A DNA stretch of 64,000 nucleotides from Delphinapterus leucas. Its lineage: Eukaryota > Chordata > Mammalia > Artiodactyla > Monodontidae. The notes beneath the pieces were generated by a model, which worked only from the letters and a program-made list of their open reading frames with translations, ran no database searches and had not been told where the DNA came from. The DNA lies in NCBI RefSeq assembly GCF_002288925.2, contig NW_022098024.1, positions 2,492,814 to 2,556,813 on the forward strand, read 5' to 3'. The position numbers were made by a program, and so were the translations under genes. Below are positions 48,114 to 60,159 of the stretch, piece after piece. How positions within the stretch are numbered: position 1 is the first letter of the stretch; every line of letters begins with the position of its first letter.

Positions 48114-48320
48114 GCCATTGACATAGACTTTTATTTCCCTGTGCCATGGTAGTATGGGGCTTTAATATCTGACTTTTCCTTATTTTGTTGACACATTACA
48201 AAAAAATAATGCAATGTAAAATGACCTACTTCCAGTTCATAAGCCATTAAGAAACAGAAACAGCAAATATCATTATTCAAGAAGGAGTCAAAGGTAATGA
48301 ATGAGTAGGATCTACGTACC
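48114..48320 (-). pseudogene. Candidate processed retrocopy 3' end
   Basis: On the minus strand, sequence ending 'cagggaaataaaagtctatg' has an AATAAA signal about 15 bases before a run of about 18-20 A. That is the expected layout of a retroposed polyadenylated transcript. No coding part or gene identity was recognised; the body looks like a 3' UTR. It abuts a MIR at 48325. The alternative is a chance AATAAA next to a simple repeat. Confidence 0.4.
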
Positions 48321-48324
48321 ATTC

Positions 48325-48500
48325 ACTTTATGTGTGCAATGTCATTTAATCCATACACCAGTCTCATGAGATAAGATTCCTATTTTATAAATGAGGACCC
48401 TGAGTCCAAGGTCTCCTTAAACAGTGGTGGCGTTTAAGCTGTGGTTTGCCTAACCAAAAAGCCTGAGTATATTTTCCATTGACTATACTATTTACTAACC
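48325..48500 (-). repeat. MIR SINE fragment
   Basis: 'atgtcatttaatccatacac', 'tctcatgagataagattcct', 'ttttataaatgaggaccctg' and 'agtccaaggtctcc' match reversed MIR. Confidence 0.75.
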
Positions 48501-49652
48501 TCTCCATGGGATTTACTGAAAAAAAAGAATCTTAAATACAAGGAAGTGTTATCCCTATTTTAGATTCCCTAAGTATCAATCTTTGATTTTCACAAAGGCA
48601 CAAGATTACTTTTGTGCACTTATTTGAGTTTCAAGCTTTGTTCTAGCCATATGCCAATAGAACTATCATTTACTCAACAGTTCTCTTGTATGAATTCATT
48701 TTTAATTTAAATTTATTTAAAGAGGAAGCTTTATATCACTATTATAAAGGTAAATCCACCATGTTTACCAGAAAGAGAACAAAAAAGAGAAATAACTATG
48801 AAAATATGGGAGTTCATACAGCTTCTAGAATGCTCTCAGGCAGGCATCCTCAACTGTGTCTCCTGGAACCCTGGGGTGGTAGTGGTGATACAGGACTGGG
48901 AAGTGAGAAGGCTTCTTGCAGGTAGAGGAGTGGTCTGCTGGACGAGTTTCTTGAGAGTCCCATCCAGGCCTCAATGTGATCACATCATTTACTTTTCTAC
49001 TTTCAGACATCAGAGATTCATGGTATTATGGATGAGATTCAGCCCATTACATGAAATTTTCTCTCTTAAACATGACAAAATTACAGTAACAAGGATCCAT
49101 ATGTTATTGGAGCAGGAGCTTTAGAATTTCAAGTGTAATAATAATCAGAATAAATTAGTTTCTGCTGTGTACTTATTTTGGTTTTCCTGATATAAAAACT
49201 TGCACTGAATGCTGATATATATACATAACACCCAGTGACTGTGTAATCAAAGATTCTAAAATGAAAGTTTAAATACACTGTATCTCCAGTACAAATCTAT
49301 TCAAATGGCTGCTTCTCCTGACTCTTGGCTCCAAACTTACAGTTCCATAGAGAGTAATCTTCATTAATTTTGGAAACTTTGGGTCAGTAATCCAGATCAA
49401 TAAAGTTTTCTCTTAAAATCTTTGAGCTGACGAAATTAAATTTGTATTCCAAATATGTGATTGGACTTCTATTATAAAAAGGCATATGAGCTTCACAAAA
49501 TTAAATTATCTTTTATGTATATTTTCATGAAGTTTTAAATCAGAAGTTATTTTTAATTGAATTTTTTTATCTGATTAAAAATAAAAATTGGTGGGTCAGA
49601 GGCCTGGGAAGAGTAATAGCATCAGCTGAATGACTCTAAAAGGTGAATTAAA
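48501..49652. other. No recognisable feature
   Basis: A 108-codon plus-strand frame (48798-49124) and an overlapping 79-codon frame have no recognised similarity. Confidence 0.4.
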
Positions 49653-49663
49653 AGGAAATTTGT

Positions 49664-50019
49664 GGACTTTCCTGGTAGCGCAGTGGTTAAGAATCCACCT
49701 GCCAATGCAGGGGTCACAGGTTCAATCACTGGTCCAGGAAGATCCCACATGCCGCAGAGCAGCTAAGCCTGTGCACCACAATTACTGAGCCTGCACTCTA
49801 GAGCCCAGGAGCCACAACTACTGAGCCCACACACCAAAACTACTGAAGCCCGTGAACAGGAGCCCATGCTCTGCAACAAAAGAAGCCACCACAATGAGAA
49901 GCCCGAGCACCACAATGAAGAGTGGCCCCTGCTCTCCTCAACTAGAGAAAGCCCTTGTGCAGTGACAAAGACCCAATGCAGCAAAAAATAAATACATAAT
50001 TAAAAATTTTTTAAAAAAC
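49664..50019 (+). mobile_element. CHR SINE, long form
   Basis: Head 'ggactttcctggtagcgcag', body of 'ccacaactactgagcc' modules, 'actagagaaagccc' and an A-rich tail. The duplication 'aggaaatttgt' lies at 49653-49663 and 50020-50030. Confidence 0.95.
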
Positions 50020-50222
50020 AGGAAATTTGTAAGGCCTATTAAATGTAGAATCATCGGTTGCATCAGTACTACTGGAAATCAGAATGGCAGAGTCAAGTGA
50101 AATCACACAAGGATGAGCCAGAATATCCTAAATGGAAACCCACTGGTGGGAGCAGAATGTTTAAAGTTAAATTTTTTAAAAGGTAAAATCATGACTTTCA
50201 GGCTCACTCAAAAACAACTTTT

Positions 50223-50429
50223 TTTTTTTTTTTTGCGGTACACAGGATTCTCACTGTTGTAGCCTCTCCCGTTGCAGAGCATAGGCTCTGGACGCGCAGG
50301 CTCAGGGGCCATGGCTCACAGGCCCAGCCACTCCGCGGCATGTGGAATCTTCCCGGACTGGGGTATGAACCCGTGTCCCCTGCATCGGCAGGTGGACTCT
50401 CAACCGCTGCGCCACCAGGGAAGCCTGAG
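50223..50429 (-). mobile_element. CHR SINE, short form
   Basis: Reversed tail, 'gcggtacacaggattctcac', reversed head '...accagggaagcc'. The duplication 'aaacaactttt' lies at 50212-50222 and 50430-50440. Confidence 0.94.
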
Positions 50430-50639
50430 AAACAACTTTTGTCATAGATTTTATTTAACTCATTAATTAATGAGGAAACTGGGAAGATGTTAAAACTTGT
50501 CCACACAACACTTAAGAAACTAGGGTATTTGTAGTAAATTTAAGAAAGTAATGTTAGAATAAGATTGCCTGGTTACATACAAAACTTGTTAATATCTCAC
50601 AAAGCAATAAAATATAACTGTGTACACACTACTATATAT

Positions 50640-50824
50640 AAAATAGTCAACAAGGACCTACTATATATCACAGGGAACTCTACTCAATATTCTGTAATAA
50701 CTTAATGGGAAAAGAATTTGAAAAAGAATAGCTATATGTGTAACTGAATCACTTTGCCGTACACCCAAAACTAATACAACATTGTAAATCAACTATAATA
50801 TAAAATAAAGATTTTTTTAAAAAG
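50640..50824 (+). mobile_element. L1 3' end, 5'-truncated
   Basis: 'tcacagggaactctactcaa', 'taactgaatcactttgcc' and 'atacaacattgtaaatcaac', ending in an 'aaaataaag' tail. This is the same 3' UTR type as 19266-19479 and differs from the 3' UTR of the full-length L1. Confidence 0.85.
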
Positions 50825-50876
50825 ATAACCTTGTGGTTATCTGTTTTACTGAACAAAAATTGGCACCTCTTCTAGA

Positions 50877-52411
50877 TTAAAAAAATAAAATACCTAGGAA
50901 TAAACCTACCTAGGGAGACAAAAGACCTGTATGCAGAAAACTATAAGACATTGATGAAAGAAATTAAAGATGATACCAACAGATGGAGAGATATACCATG
51001 TTGTTGGATTGGAAGAATCAACATTGTGAAAATGACTATACTACCCATAGCAATCTACAGATTCAATGCAATCCCTATCAACCTACCAATGGCATTATTT
51101 ACAGAACAAGAACAAATCATCTTCAAATTTTATGGAGACACAAAAGACCCCGAATAGCCAAAGCAGTCTTGAGGGTAAAAAACGGAGCTGGAGGAGTCAG
51201 ACTCCCTGACTTCAGAGTATACTACAAAGTTATAGTAATCAAGACAATATGGTAATGGAACAAAAACAGAAACATAGATCAATGGAACAAGATAAAAAGC
51301 CCAGAGATAAACCCACGCACCTATGGTCAACTAATCTGTGACAAAGGAGGCAAAGATATATAATGGAGAAAAGACAGTCTCTTCAATAAGTGGTGCTGGG
51401 AAAACTGGACAGCTACATGTAAAAGAATAAAATTAGAACACTCCCTAACACCATACACAAAAATAAACTCAAAATGGATTTGAGACCTAAATGTAAGACC
51501 AGACACCATAAAACTCTTAGAGGAAAACATAGGAAGAACACACTTTGACATAAATCACAGCAAGATCTTTCTTGATCCACCTCCTAGAGTAATGGAAATA
51601 AAAACAAAAATAAACAAATGGGACCTAATGAAACTTAAAAGCTTTTGCACAGCAAAGGAAAGTATAAACAAGATGAAAAGACAACCCTCAGAATGGGAGA
51701 CAATATTTGCAAATGATTCAATGGACAAAGGATTAATCTCCAAAATATAAACAGCTCATGCAGCTCAATATTAAAGAAACAAACAACCCAATCCAAAAAT
51801 AGGCAGAAGACCTAAATAGATATTTCTCCAAAGAAGACATACAGATGTCCAAGAAGTACATGAAAAGCTGCTCAACATCACTAATTATTAGAGAAATGCA
51901 AATCAAAACTACAATGAAGTATCACCTCACACTGGTTAGAATGGGCATCATCAGAAAATCTACAAACAACAAATGCTGGAGAGGGTGTGGAGAAAAGGGA
52001 ACCCTCTTGCACTTTTCCTGGGAATGTAAATTGATACAGCCACTATGGAGAACAGTATGGAGGTTCCTTAAAAAACTAAATATAGAATTACCATATGATC
52101 TAGCAATCCCACTACTGGGCATATACCCACAGAAAACCATAATTCAATAAGACACATGCACTCCAATGTTCATTGCAACACTATGTACAATAGCCAGGTC
52201 ATGGAAGCAACCTAAATGCCCATCGACAGATGAATGGATAAAGAGGATGTGGTACATATATACAATGGAATATTACTCAGCCTTAAAAAGGAATGAAATT
52301 GAGTCATTTGTTGAGACGTGGATGGATCTAGAGACTGTCATACAGAGTGAAGTATGTCAGAAAGAGAAAAACAAATATTGTATATTAACGCATATATGTG
52401 GAACCTAGAAA
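50877..52411 (+). pseudogene. L1 ORF2 C-terminal fragment
   Basis: Open stretches at 50951-51157, 51845-52150 and 52166-52408 are separated by stops and frameshifts. The C-x3-C-x7-H-x4-C knuckle is visible near 51975-52030. The natural end is near 52408, after a 'T-H-I-C-G-T' ending that matches the end of the L1 copy at the right edge of the window. Confidence 0.88.
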
Positions 52412-52591
52412 AATGGTACAGATGAACCGGTTTGCAGGGCAGAAGTTGAGACAGAGATGTAGAGAACAAACGTATGGACACCAAGGGGGGAAAACCGTGG
52501 TGATGTGGGGATGGTGGTGTTCTGAATTGGGCAATTGTGATTGATATGTATACACTGATGTGTATAAAATTGATGATTAATAAGAATCTGC

Positions 52592-52798
52592 AGGGCTTCC
52601 CTGGTAGCACAGTGGTTGAAAGTCCGCCTGTCGATGCAGGGGACACGGGTTCGTGTCCCGGTCTGGGAAGATCCCACATGCCGCAAAGCGGCTGGGCCCG
52701 TGAGCCATGGCCGCTGAGCCTGCGTGTCCGGAGTCTGTGCTCTGCAATGGGAGAGGCGACAACAGTGAGAGTCCCGCATACCACACACACAAAAAAAT
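52592..52798 (+). mobile_element. CHR SINE, short form, inside the L1 3' UTR
   Basis: 'agggcttccctggtagcac', box B 'gggttcgtgtcc', and an A/CA-rich tail. The 10-bp duplication 'aagaatctgc' at 52582-52591 reappears with one mismatch at 52796-52805. L1 sequence continues on the far side, so the SINE is the younger of the two. Confidence 0.94.
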
Positions 52799-52845
52799 AA
52801 TCTGCTGTATAAACAAACAAACAAACAAAACAAAACAAAAAAACA

Positions 52846-54769
52846 CAGTTAATCTACAGCCTCACTCAATTTAAGACTTTTAATCAATTGGAAACAAGTC
52901 AAACTAAAGACATTTCCTTTGGTTTTCGTCTGGTGGCCTTCAGTCCATCCCACCCATCTTTTTGATTAATTCATATATTTTGGTTTACATTTTCACAACA
53001 GTATAACAAGAGAATAGTGATCCCTGGCACAAAATAAAGATATCCTGAGCATTATCTGACTCATTTCCCATCCCTTAAGTTCAAAGCAGAGGTTGGGATG
53101 ATCAAAGGTAAAAAGAAAATCCCTTTATTAACAGCAATCCAAACGAATATGGTAGGGGTTTCCTGCCACCAAGGAGCTAAGTGTGGAAGTTCCAAATGTA
53201 TTGATATTTGGACCTATACCACTATGTTGTGGGTACAACTGAAAATAAGGGAGAAATTGCCATACTACCTGGGAAAAAAAAGGAACACTGGAGAACAGGA
53301 GTCAGGTAGTCACCCAGCTGTAAATACTTGATGCTGGAAGAGTACAATACATGCCTTGAAGTGCACTGTGGGTAGACTGAGTATCACCAACTGAGCTGCT
53401 TGAGAACTTGCAACAGACAATCAGGAGAAGTGCAGACAATGATTTTTAGGAAAAATTGAACAAGAGTTTAGGTGATGATGAGTACTGGCATGAACTTGTT
53501 GCAATTCAAATGCTAATGACCAAAACAACTGTTGATAAAGGTGAAAAGCAGTTAATGGAGTGTTAGGACAGCAGAGAAGTAAGTACTTTGACAAAGTATC
53601 TGTCTTGGAAATTCCCAAGGGAAGACCAGAAGGAGAAGGGACTTGCATCCTGTTTGAAAGTTATAAAATTGGCCCTGTGGACTCTAAGATCAACTAAAAA
53701 AGCACATTTCCATGGAAAGTACAAGTTGGTGATGACCGTGTGGTATTAAGATTACAAATAATACTGCATAAGGGGGTGAAGTCAAAGAGTTCTAAATCTA
53801 AAGTTACTATATGCAGAGACGAATTTTATCATTTCTCGTCATCCGGTCAGGGAAGAATAGATATTTCCTGTACTTCTCAGAATGTAATTAATATACGTTT
53901 CTCTCAAATAGAAAGCCCTGATTATCCTACTGAAGCTGTCCTGACACACCCATAGTGTGTTAATCTCACCTGATTAAAAAAAGGAGGAATAGAGCTTGGC
54001 ATCAGATGAAATTTTGTGGGTAGAGGGGGTTAGCAAAATAGCAGAGGTTAGATCAATTTTTGAAGAGAGAAAAAAATCTGAATGAAAGAAATTAGGATGA
54101 AAATAGTCTTTCTCTATAAAGGGACCTTCTTCCCCGCCTGCCTCCTTAAAGCTTAACCTCTTGAATAAGTACCCTTATTCTGTAAGAAAATTATTATGTG
54201 GCACATATATCTAAGTTTTCTCCTCCTACACTGTAATTACATTTCATTTTCTCAAGGCTTTAATTAAGTCTTATACACCTGTATGTTTTATATAATAGTG
54301 TCATGGAAAATAAAGATAGAGAACAGTAAATAAAGTGTGACTTGCCCTATAGTAACCTCTCCAATGGCACTAGTTGGAAGAATTTTGAGTCCTATCGAGG
54401 AAACAGTGAGACCAGGAGTTCCAGACAAGGCCTTGATCCTAAGGAACTCCTCTTCAAGACTTTGGTAAAAGTGGGTGACAAGCAGAATACCCCAAGGAGC
54501 ACTAATAAACAGACAACAAGAAAAACTAGAATAAAATCTACACTAGACAACGGACCATTGATTGTAGTGGGATAGAAGCTTTGTAGAAGTCTCCTCAGAA
54601 ATGAAGAAACTGTACATGAGCACGCATGACCACAGGCAAGCTGCTTGTCCACAGCAATACCAGATAGAGCCTGAGATTTTTCAAATGCAGGTACAATATT
54701 ATTTTCACTGGATTAGTTTTCACAGGAAGAGACTTAATGGGAATACAACCCTGACAGGTTCCATGAAGG
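52846..54769. other. No recognisable feature
   Basis: Unique-looking sequence. Frames of 71-93 codons (53098-53331, 53740-53955, 54342-54575) show no domain or family I recognise. Confidence 0.4.
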
Positions 54770-55186
54770 TAAGAGCATACCTCATCTTATTGTGCTTTGC
54801 TTTATTGCACTTCACAGATAGAACGTTGTTTAAAAATTGAAGATTTGTGGCAACATTTCTTCAAGCTAGACTATCAGTGCCATATTTTCTAGAAGTATTT
54901 GCTCACTTCATGTCTCTGTGTTACATTTTGGTGATTCTCACGATATTTCAAACTTTTTCATTATATTTGTTATGGTGAACTGTGATCCATGATCTTTGAT
55001 GTTACTATTGTAATTGTGTCGCGGCACCACAAACTGTGCCATATAAGGTGGTCAACTTAATAAATATTGTGCGTATGTTCTGACTGCTCCACCAGCCGGC
55101 TGTTCCCCCATCTCTCTCCCTCTCCTCGGGCCTTCCTATTCCTGAGGACAAAACCGTATTGAAATTAGGCCAATTAATAACCCTAA

Positions 55187-56938
55187 AATGGCCTCTAAGT
55201 GTTCAACTGAAAGGAAAAGTCACAAGTCTCTCACTTTAAATCAAAAGCTAGAAATGATTAAACTTAGTGAGGAAGGCATGTTGAAAGCTGACATAGGCCA
55301 AAGTCTGGGCCTCTTGCACCAGTTAGCCAGGTTGTGAATGTGAAGGAAAAGTTCTTGAAGGAAATTATAAGTGCTGCTCCAGTGAACACACAAGTGTTAA
55401 GAAAACAAAACAGACTTATTTCTAGTTATGGAGAAAGTATTAGTGGTTTGGATACACCAAATCATACACAATATTCCCTAGAGCCAAAGCCTAATCCAAA
55501 ACAAGGCTCTAACTCATTTCAATTCTGTTAAGGCTGAGAGAGGTAAGGAAGCTGCAGAAAAAAGATTTGAATCCAGCAGAGGTTGGTTCATGAAGGTTAA
55601 GGAAAGAAGCCATCTCTGTAACATAAAAGTGTAAGGTGAAACCATGAGTGTTCATGTAGAACTGCAGCAAGTTATCCAGAAGATCTAGCTCAGATAATTA
55701 ATGTAGGTGGATATACTAAACAACAGATTTTCAATGTAGATGAAACAACCTTATGTTGGAAGAAGATGCCATCTAGGACTTTCATAGGTAGAGAGGAGAA
55801 GTCAATGCCTGGCTTCAAAGTTTTAAAGGACAGACAGGCTGACTCTCAGCCTGTCTAAGGGCTAATGCATCTGGTGACTTAGAGTCAAAGCCAGGTCTCA
55901 TTTACCATCCCCAAAATCCCAGGGCCCTTAAAAATGATGCTAAATCTATTCTGCCTGTGCTTTAGAAATGGAACAACAAAGTCTAGATGATGGTACATCT
56001 GTTTACAACATCATTTAAGCCCACTGTGCAGATCTACTGCTCAGAAAAGATTCCTTTCTAAATATGACTTCTCACTGACAATGCACCTGGTCACCCAAGA
56101 TCTTTGATGGATATGTACAAGGAGATTAATGCTGCTGTCATGCCTGTTAACACAACATCCATTCTGCAGCCCATGGGACAAGGAGTAATTTTGACTTTCA
56201 GGTCTTATTTAAGAAATACATTTCACAAGGCTATAACCTATAAATGGTGGTTCTTCTGATGGACCTTGGCAAAGTAAATTGAAAACCTTATGGAAAGGAT
56301 TCATCATTCCAGATGCCATTATGAATATTTATGATTCCTGGGAAGAGGCTAAAATATCAATATTAGCAGGAGTTTGGAAGAGGTTGATTGCAATCCTCAT
56401 GGATGACTTTAAGGAATTCAAGTTTTCAGTGGAGAAAGTAACTGTAGATGTGGTGGAAAGAACTAGAATTAGAAGTGGAGCCAGAAGATGTGACTGAATG
56501 CCTGCAATTTCATGTTAAAAATTGAACAGATGAGGAATTGCTTCTCATAGATGAGAAAGAAAGTGTTTTCTTGGGATGGAAGCTACTTCTGGTGGAGATG
56601 CTTGAAGATTGCTTAAATGACAAGAAAGGATTTAGAATATGATGTTAACTTATTTGATAAAGCAGCAGCAAGATTTAAGAGGATTGACTCTGATTTTGAA
56701 AGAAATTCAGCTGGGTGTAAAATGTTATCAAACAGCACTGTGAGCTACAGAGAAATCTTTCGTGAAAGGAAGAGTCCATCAATGGGGCAAACGTCATTTT
56801 TGTCTTATTTAAAGAAATTGCCGCAGATACCCCAGCTTCAGCAACCACCACCTAATCTGTCAGCAGCCATCAATGTTAAGACAGGAACCTCCATCAGCAA
56901 AAGATTAGGACTTCGCTAAAGGCTCAGAGGATGGTTAG
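55187..56938 (+). pseudogene. Tigger1 transposase pseudogene
   Basis: The start is the ATG at 55187 (M-A-S-K-C-S...), followed by the CENP-B-type helix-turn-helix start 'L-T-L-N-Q-K-L-E-M-I-K-L-S-E-E-G'. Frame breaks follow: the helix-turn-helix segment loses bases near 55318, and the DDE core region (about 55800-56250) is split by indels. The longest remaining pieces are 55334-55531, 56279-56497 (with 'K-G-F-I-I-P-D-A-I' and 'W-K-R-L-I') and 56617-56919. The ancestral stop is near 56936-56938. Related domesticated host proteins include CENPB and jerky, but this copy has no sign of domestication. Confidence 0.9.
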
Positions 56939-56950
56939 CATATTTTAGCT

Positions 56951-57152
56951 TTTTTTTTTTGCGGTACGCGGGCCTCTCACTGCTGTGGCCTCTCCCGTTG
57001 CGGAGCACAGGCTCCGGATGCACAGGCTCAGCGGTCATGGCTCATGGGCCCAGCCGCTCCACGGCATGTGGGATCCTCCTGGACCGGGGCATGAACCCGT
57101 GTCCCCTGCGTCGGCAGGCGGACTCTCAACCACTGCGCCACCAGGGAAGCCC
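56951..57152 (-). mobile_element. CHR SINE, short form, inserted in Tigger1
   Basis: T run, 'gcggtacgcgggcctctcac', reversed head '...accagggaagccc'. Tigger1 sequence reads on across the site ('tattttagc' before, 'taaagtattttt' after). No clear target-site duplication remains. Confidence 0.94.
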
Positions 57153-57389
57153 TAAAGTATTTTTTTTAATTAAGGTATGTACATTGTTTTTTTAGACATA
57201 ATGCTATTGCATACTTAATAGGCTAGAGTATAGTGTAAACAAACTTTATGTACTGCGAAGCCAAAAAAAATTTGTGTGACTCACTTTATTGTGATTTAAT
57301 TTATTGATGTGATCTGGAATTGAACTCACAATATCTCTCAGGTGTGCCTGTAGTAGAGAAGATGCACTCTCTTCCATAAAGTAAAACAA

Positions 57390-57595
57390 AAGAAACCACC
57401 AGAACCTGGGTTCAAGATTCTACTTGACCCCTAATAGTTATGGGAATTTAAGCAATACAATTCACTACTTTGAGCCTTACTCATTAATGAAATGGTTATG
57501 TTAATACCTTCTTGGAGTGTTGTTGTGAGGTAAAATAATAATCTGTAAATATAAAGTTTTGATAAAATAAATGTTCTATAAATCTAAAGTATAGA
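57390..57595 (+). repeat. MIR SINE
   Basis: 'cagaacctgggttcaagatt', 'gaatttaagcaatac', 'ttgagccttactcattaat', 'tggagtgttgttgtgaggt' and 'taaatgttctataaat' match MIR through its 3' end. Confidence 0.85.
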
Positions 57596-60020
57596 TAATA
57601 TGCATACAATAAAAAGATTCTTTCCAAATCTTTATGCCTATCTGAACTTTCTCCCCTTCTTTAGTTGAATTTACCCAGGTAGGTATAGTCATTCATTCAA
57701 CGAACACTATCCTTATCACTAGAATATGATTCCCTTACCTTTATATCCCATTCCCTCCCTCCCCCACATTTAGAAGACTGCCATAGTAGAAATGTAATAT
57801 TTGTTAAATGATTAAAGCCATGACGGATTTATTTAGTGCCACATTTTTCCTGATTCTTTGCTTGCTGCTTCGAATGAGATAAATAAGAAATATCCCTTGT
57901 CCCCATCGTCTTCATCTTTTTTCTGTCTTAATTATATAAACTTTTAATCATTGCATTTTGACTTCCTAGTTTACCACCAAATGTGATTCTTTTCAGTAAG
58001 GAAGTGCACCTATACAGAGCAGTTCACATTTTATGCATATTTAAGGAGCCCAGTGAATTGAAATCTGTGTTTACATCTTACCACGTTGTGGTGCCATTTT
58101 AGGTGATAAATACAAACCCAGTGTGCTTATCTGGCTCAGTTTTAAATAAAGCACATTTTCAATCATGTGTCACCTATGAACACATCTTTGTTTTAAATGT
58201 GGCCACAAAAAGGAATCTTAGCAAAATTAAATCAAAAATTAAATCAATTATAATTATCATTATTCTATTGTGGTTTTCGTAATACATAATACTATGTGAA
58301 TTTAGCAAGTGTCCTTTGATAACCCCTCTGTATCTGCCACAAAGTACACATGGCTGCTGGAAACCTCGCAGAGTATCCTCCTCCTCCTGCTGGTACATAT
58401 GTGAGGGTGGTGAGAAGTGAAGGTAAAATAATAATAAGGAATAAAAGGTCCTTCTCACCCTCAGATGATGTCTTAAACTTCAGTGGGTTTCTGTAGGCCC
58501 CCCCTCAGAGAGGAAAAGGGCTACTGTCAAGTGAAAGCTTGCATTTCAAAATCGTCTCTCTGAGGCTGGTGAAACCATGATTAATTGTAACTTCTTACAT
58601 CATTTCTCATATCCTCTCATTTTTTCCTTTATCATATTACATGTTTCCATTCACTCAGTGCTGTTTTTTCCTGCTGTGTGCCTACCATTTGCAAAAGACA
58701 TATGTAAAAGGCAGTATTTGATTACTTTGGAATTTTAATTTTGCCATAACTTTATTTTTATTTTTGTATATAAAAATAAAATGCTAGCTATTTTATCTTA
58801 TGCCAAAACTAAATATTAAAATTCATTTTTCATTTGTATAGTAACTTTCTTAATATCTCCAAACTCAACTTTATGTAGTTTCATCCCGTAAGGATCAGTT
58901 TACCATTTGCTTGTTCATAGTTATTTCTAATTTTCAATGTAGAGAGATTCTCCCTTCAATGACACCAAAAGTTCCTGGAAGTATGCTATCTTTTCTTTTT
59001 TTCCGAGTTTTGAAAAATGAGATGATTCTCTAAGCAGAAAGGAAGAGGAAGGTCATTCTTGACAGAGAGGACATTGTAGGCTTAGGGTCATATATGTGGA
59101 ATATGGCAACTCAGAGATGTGAGTCCAGCTCAGTACCACTGCAAAACCCACAGAGGCCCTCTGAGTTCATATGCAATAAGAAATCTAGTTGTTTGAAAAG
59201 TTCTCTAATAAGTATACAAATTTTGGCAATCATCTATGTGAGAAAACATTTCCAGGTGACCCTTGATTTGAAAGTCTAAGCAGATTCTGGAGATATTTTT
59301 GTCTGTTTCTTTTTCTGGTGCTATTTACATAAAGGAAACATTGGCAGAAATCCTCAATCCTGGTGTACATCCAATTTCTTTTTGTTTTGATTGGCTAGGC
59401 TTCAGTAAATGATTTTCACATTAACAAAGAGATATTGAAATACTAATTTGGAATCCTGTATTCCTTTCTGATGCTGATGTTGATGAGTCTGAAGTTCATG
59501 AAGGTAATGTACACAGGTTTTGACTTATGAAAAAAGTATGGCATTTATTTCAGATTACCAGTTATATTACAGTAAAGTAGACTTCATTTTTGACTTGGAG
59601 AAAGGAAAGGAAAGGTAATCAGACGCCACTTAAAACAAATTTCTAGATTGGAAATATGTAAAAAAGTTTCATTGTCTGCCATAATTTTGATAGGTTATAT
59701 TCAATTACTAAGAACTATTTAATTGGTTTAGCTCAACTACTTTTGAGAAGATGCAGCTTTGTGTGGTTATATGTAATTTAGCTCTAATTGTTAAGCTTTA
59801 AGATCTTGGAAACAGAAATCAGCAGAAAAACTATATTCTTTGAGAAACTGATTTATCAGTTGCAGAGAGGTTGGAAATAGTAAAGACTTTTGATGAAATT
59901 TTAGTAGTTTAAATACATGATTATTTGTGGAATATAAGGAGGAGGAGTCCAATATGATCTAGTGGGTGAATTAATGAATAACAAAATAATTTCCTTTTAT
60001 ACATGATGTGCTATTCTGTG
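57596..60020. other. No recognisable feature
   Basis: About 2.4 kb of AT-rich sequence with no gene or named repeat that I can support. A CTC/CCT-rich patch lies at about 58376-58390. Confidence 0.4.
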
Positions 60021-60099
60021 CTGGCTACATTGTACAAATATGCATTGTACATGTACATTGTACAACTGGCTACATTGTACAAATATACATTGTACAAAA
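60021..60099. repeat. 45-bp tandem repeat rich in TGTACA palindromes
   Basis: A unit starting 'ctggctacattgtacaaata' at 60021 recurs 45 bases later at 60066 with one visible mismatch, then ends early. The tract contains repeated 'attgtacaa' blocks, each with a TGTACA palindrome. Confidence 0.9.
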
Positions 60100-60159
60100 G
60101 ATAAGAAAAGCAAAGGTGAAAAAACTTAAGAGGAATGAGGCCATTTATTTTCAACAGTT

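Larger units (their letters stand above)
50877..52845 (+). mobile_element. 5'-truncated L1 (ORF2 C-terminal part plus 3' UTR), interrupted by a SINE
   Basis: Starts in ORF2 just after the palm region ('aaaatacctaggaataaacc'), parallel to about 31300 in the full-length L1, and runs through the C-terminal region to a 3' UTR. The element resumes after the SINE at 52592-52798 with 'tctgctgtataaac' and a (CAAA)n tail to about 52845. The 3' UTR differs from that of the full-length copy, so the two belong to different subfamilies. Confidence 0.9.
54772..57350 (+). mobile_element. Near full-length Tigger1 DNA transposon (pogo/Tc1-mariner)
   Basis: Left end 'agagcatacctcatcttatt', right end '...ctcaggtgtgcctg', with TA at 54770-54771 and 57351-57352. 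Removing the SINE at 56951-57152 leaves about 2.38 kb, close to the roughly 2.4 kb of a complete Tigger1. The whole body follows the Tigger1 order: 5' noncoding part, transposase, then 'ttaaggtatgtacattg' and 'agacataatgctattgc'. It is a fossil cut-and-paste element with a dead transposase. Confidence 0.95.
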
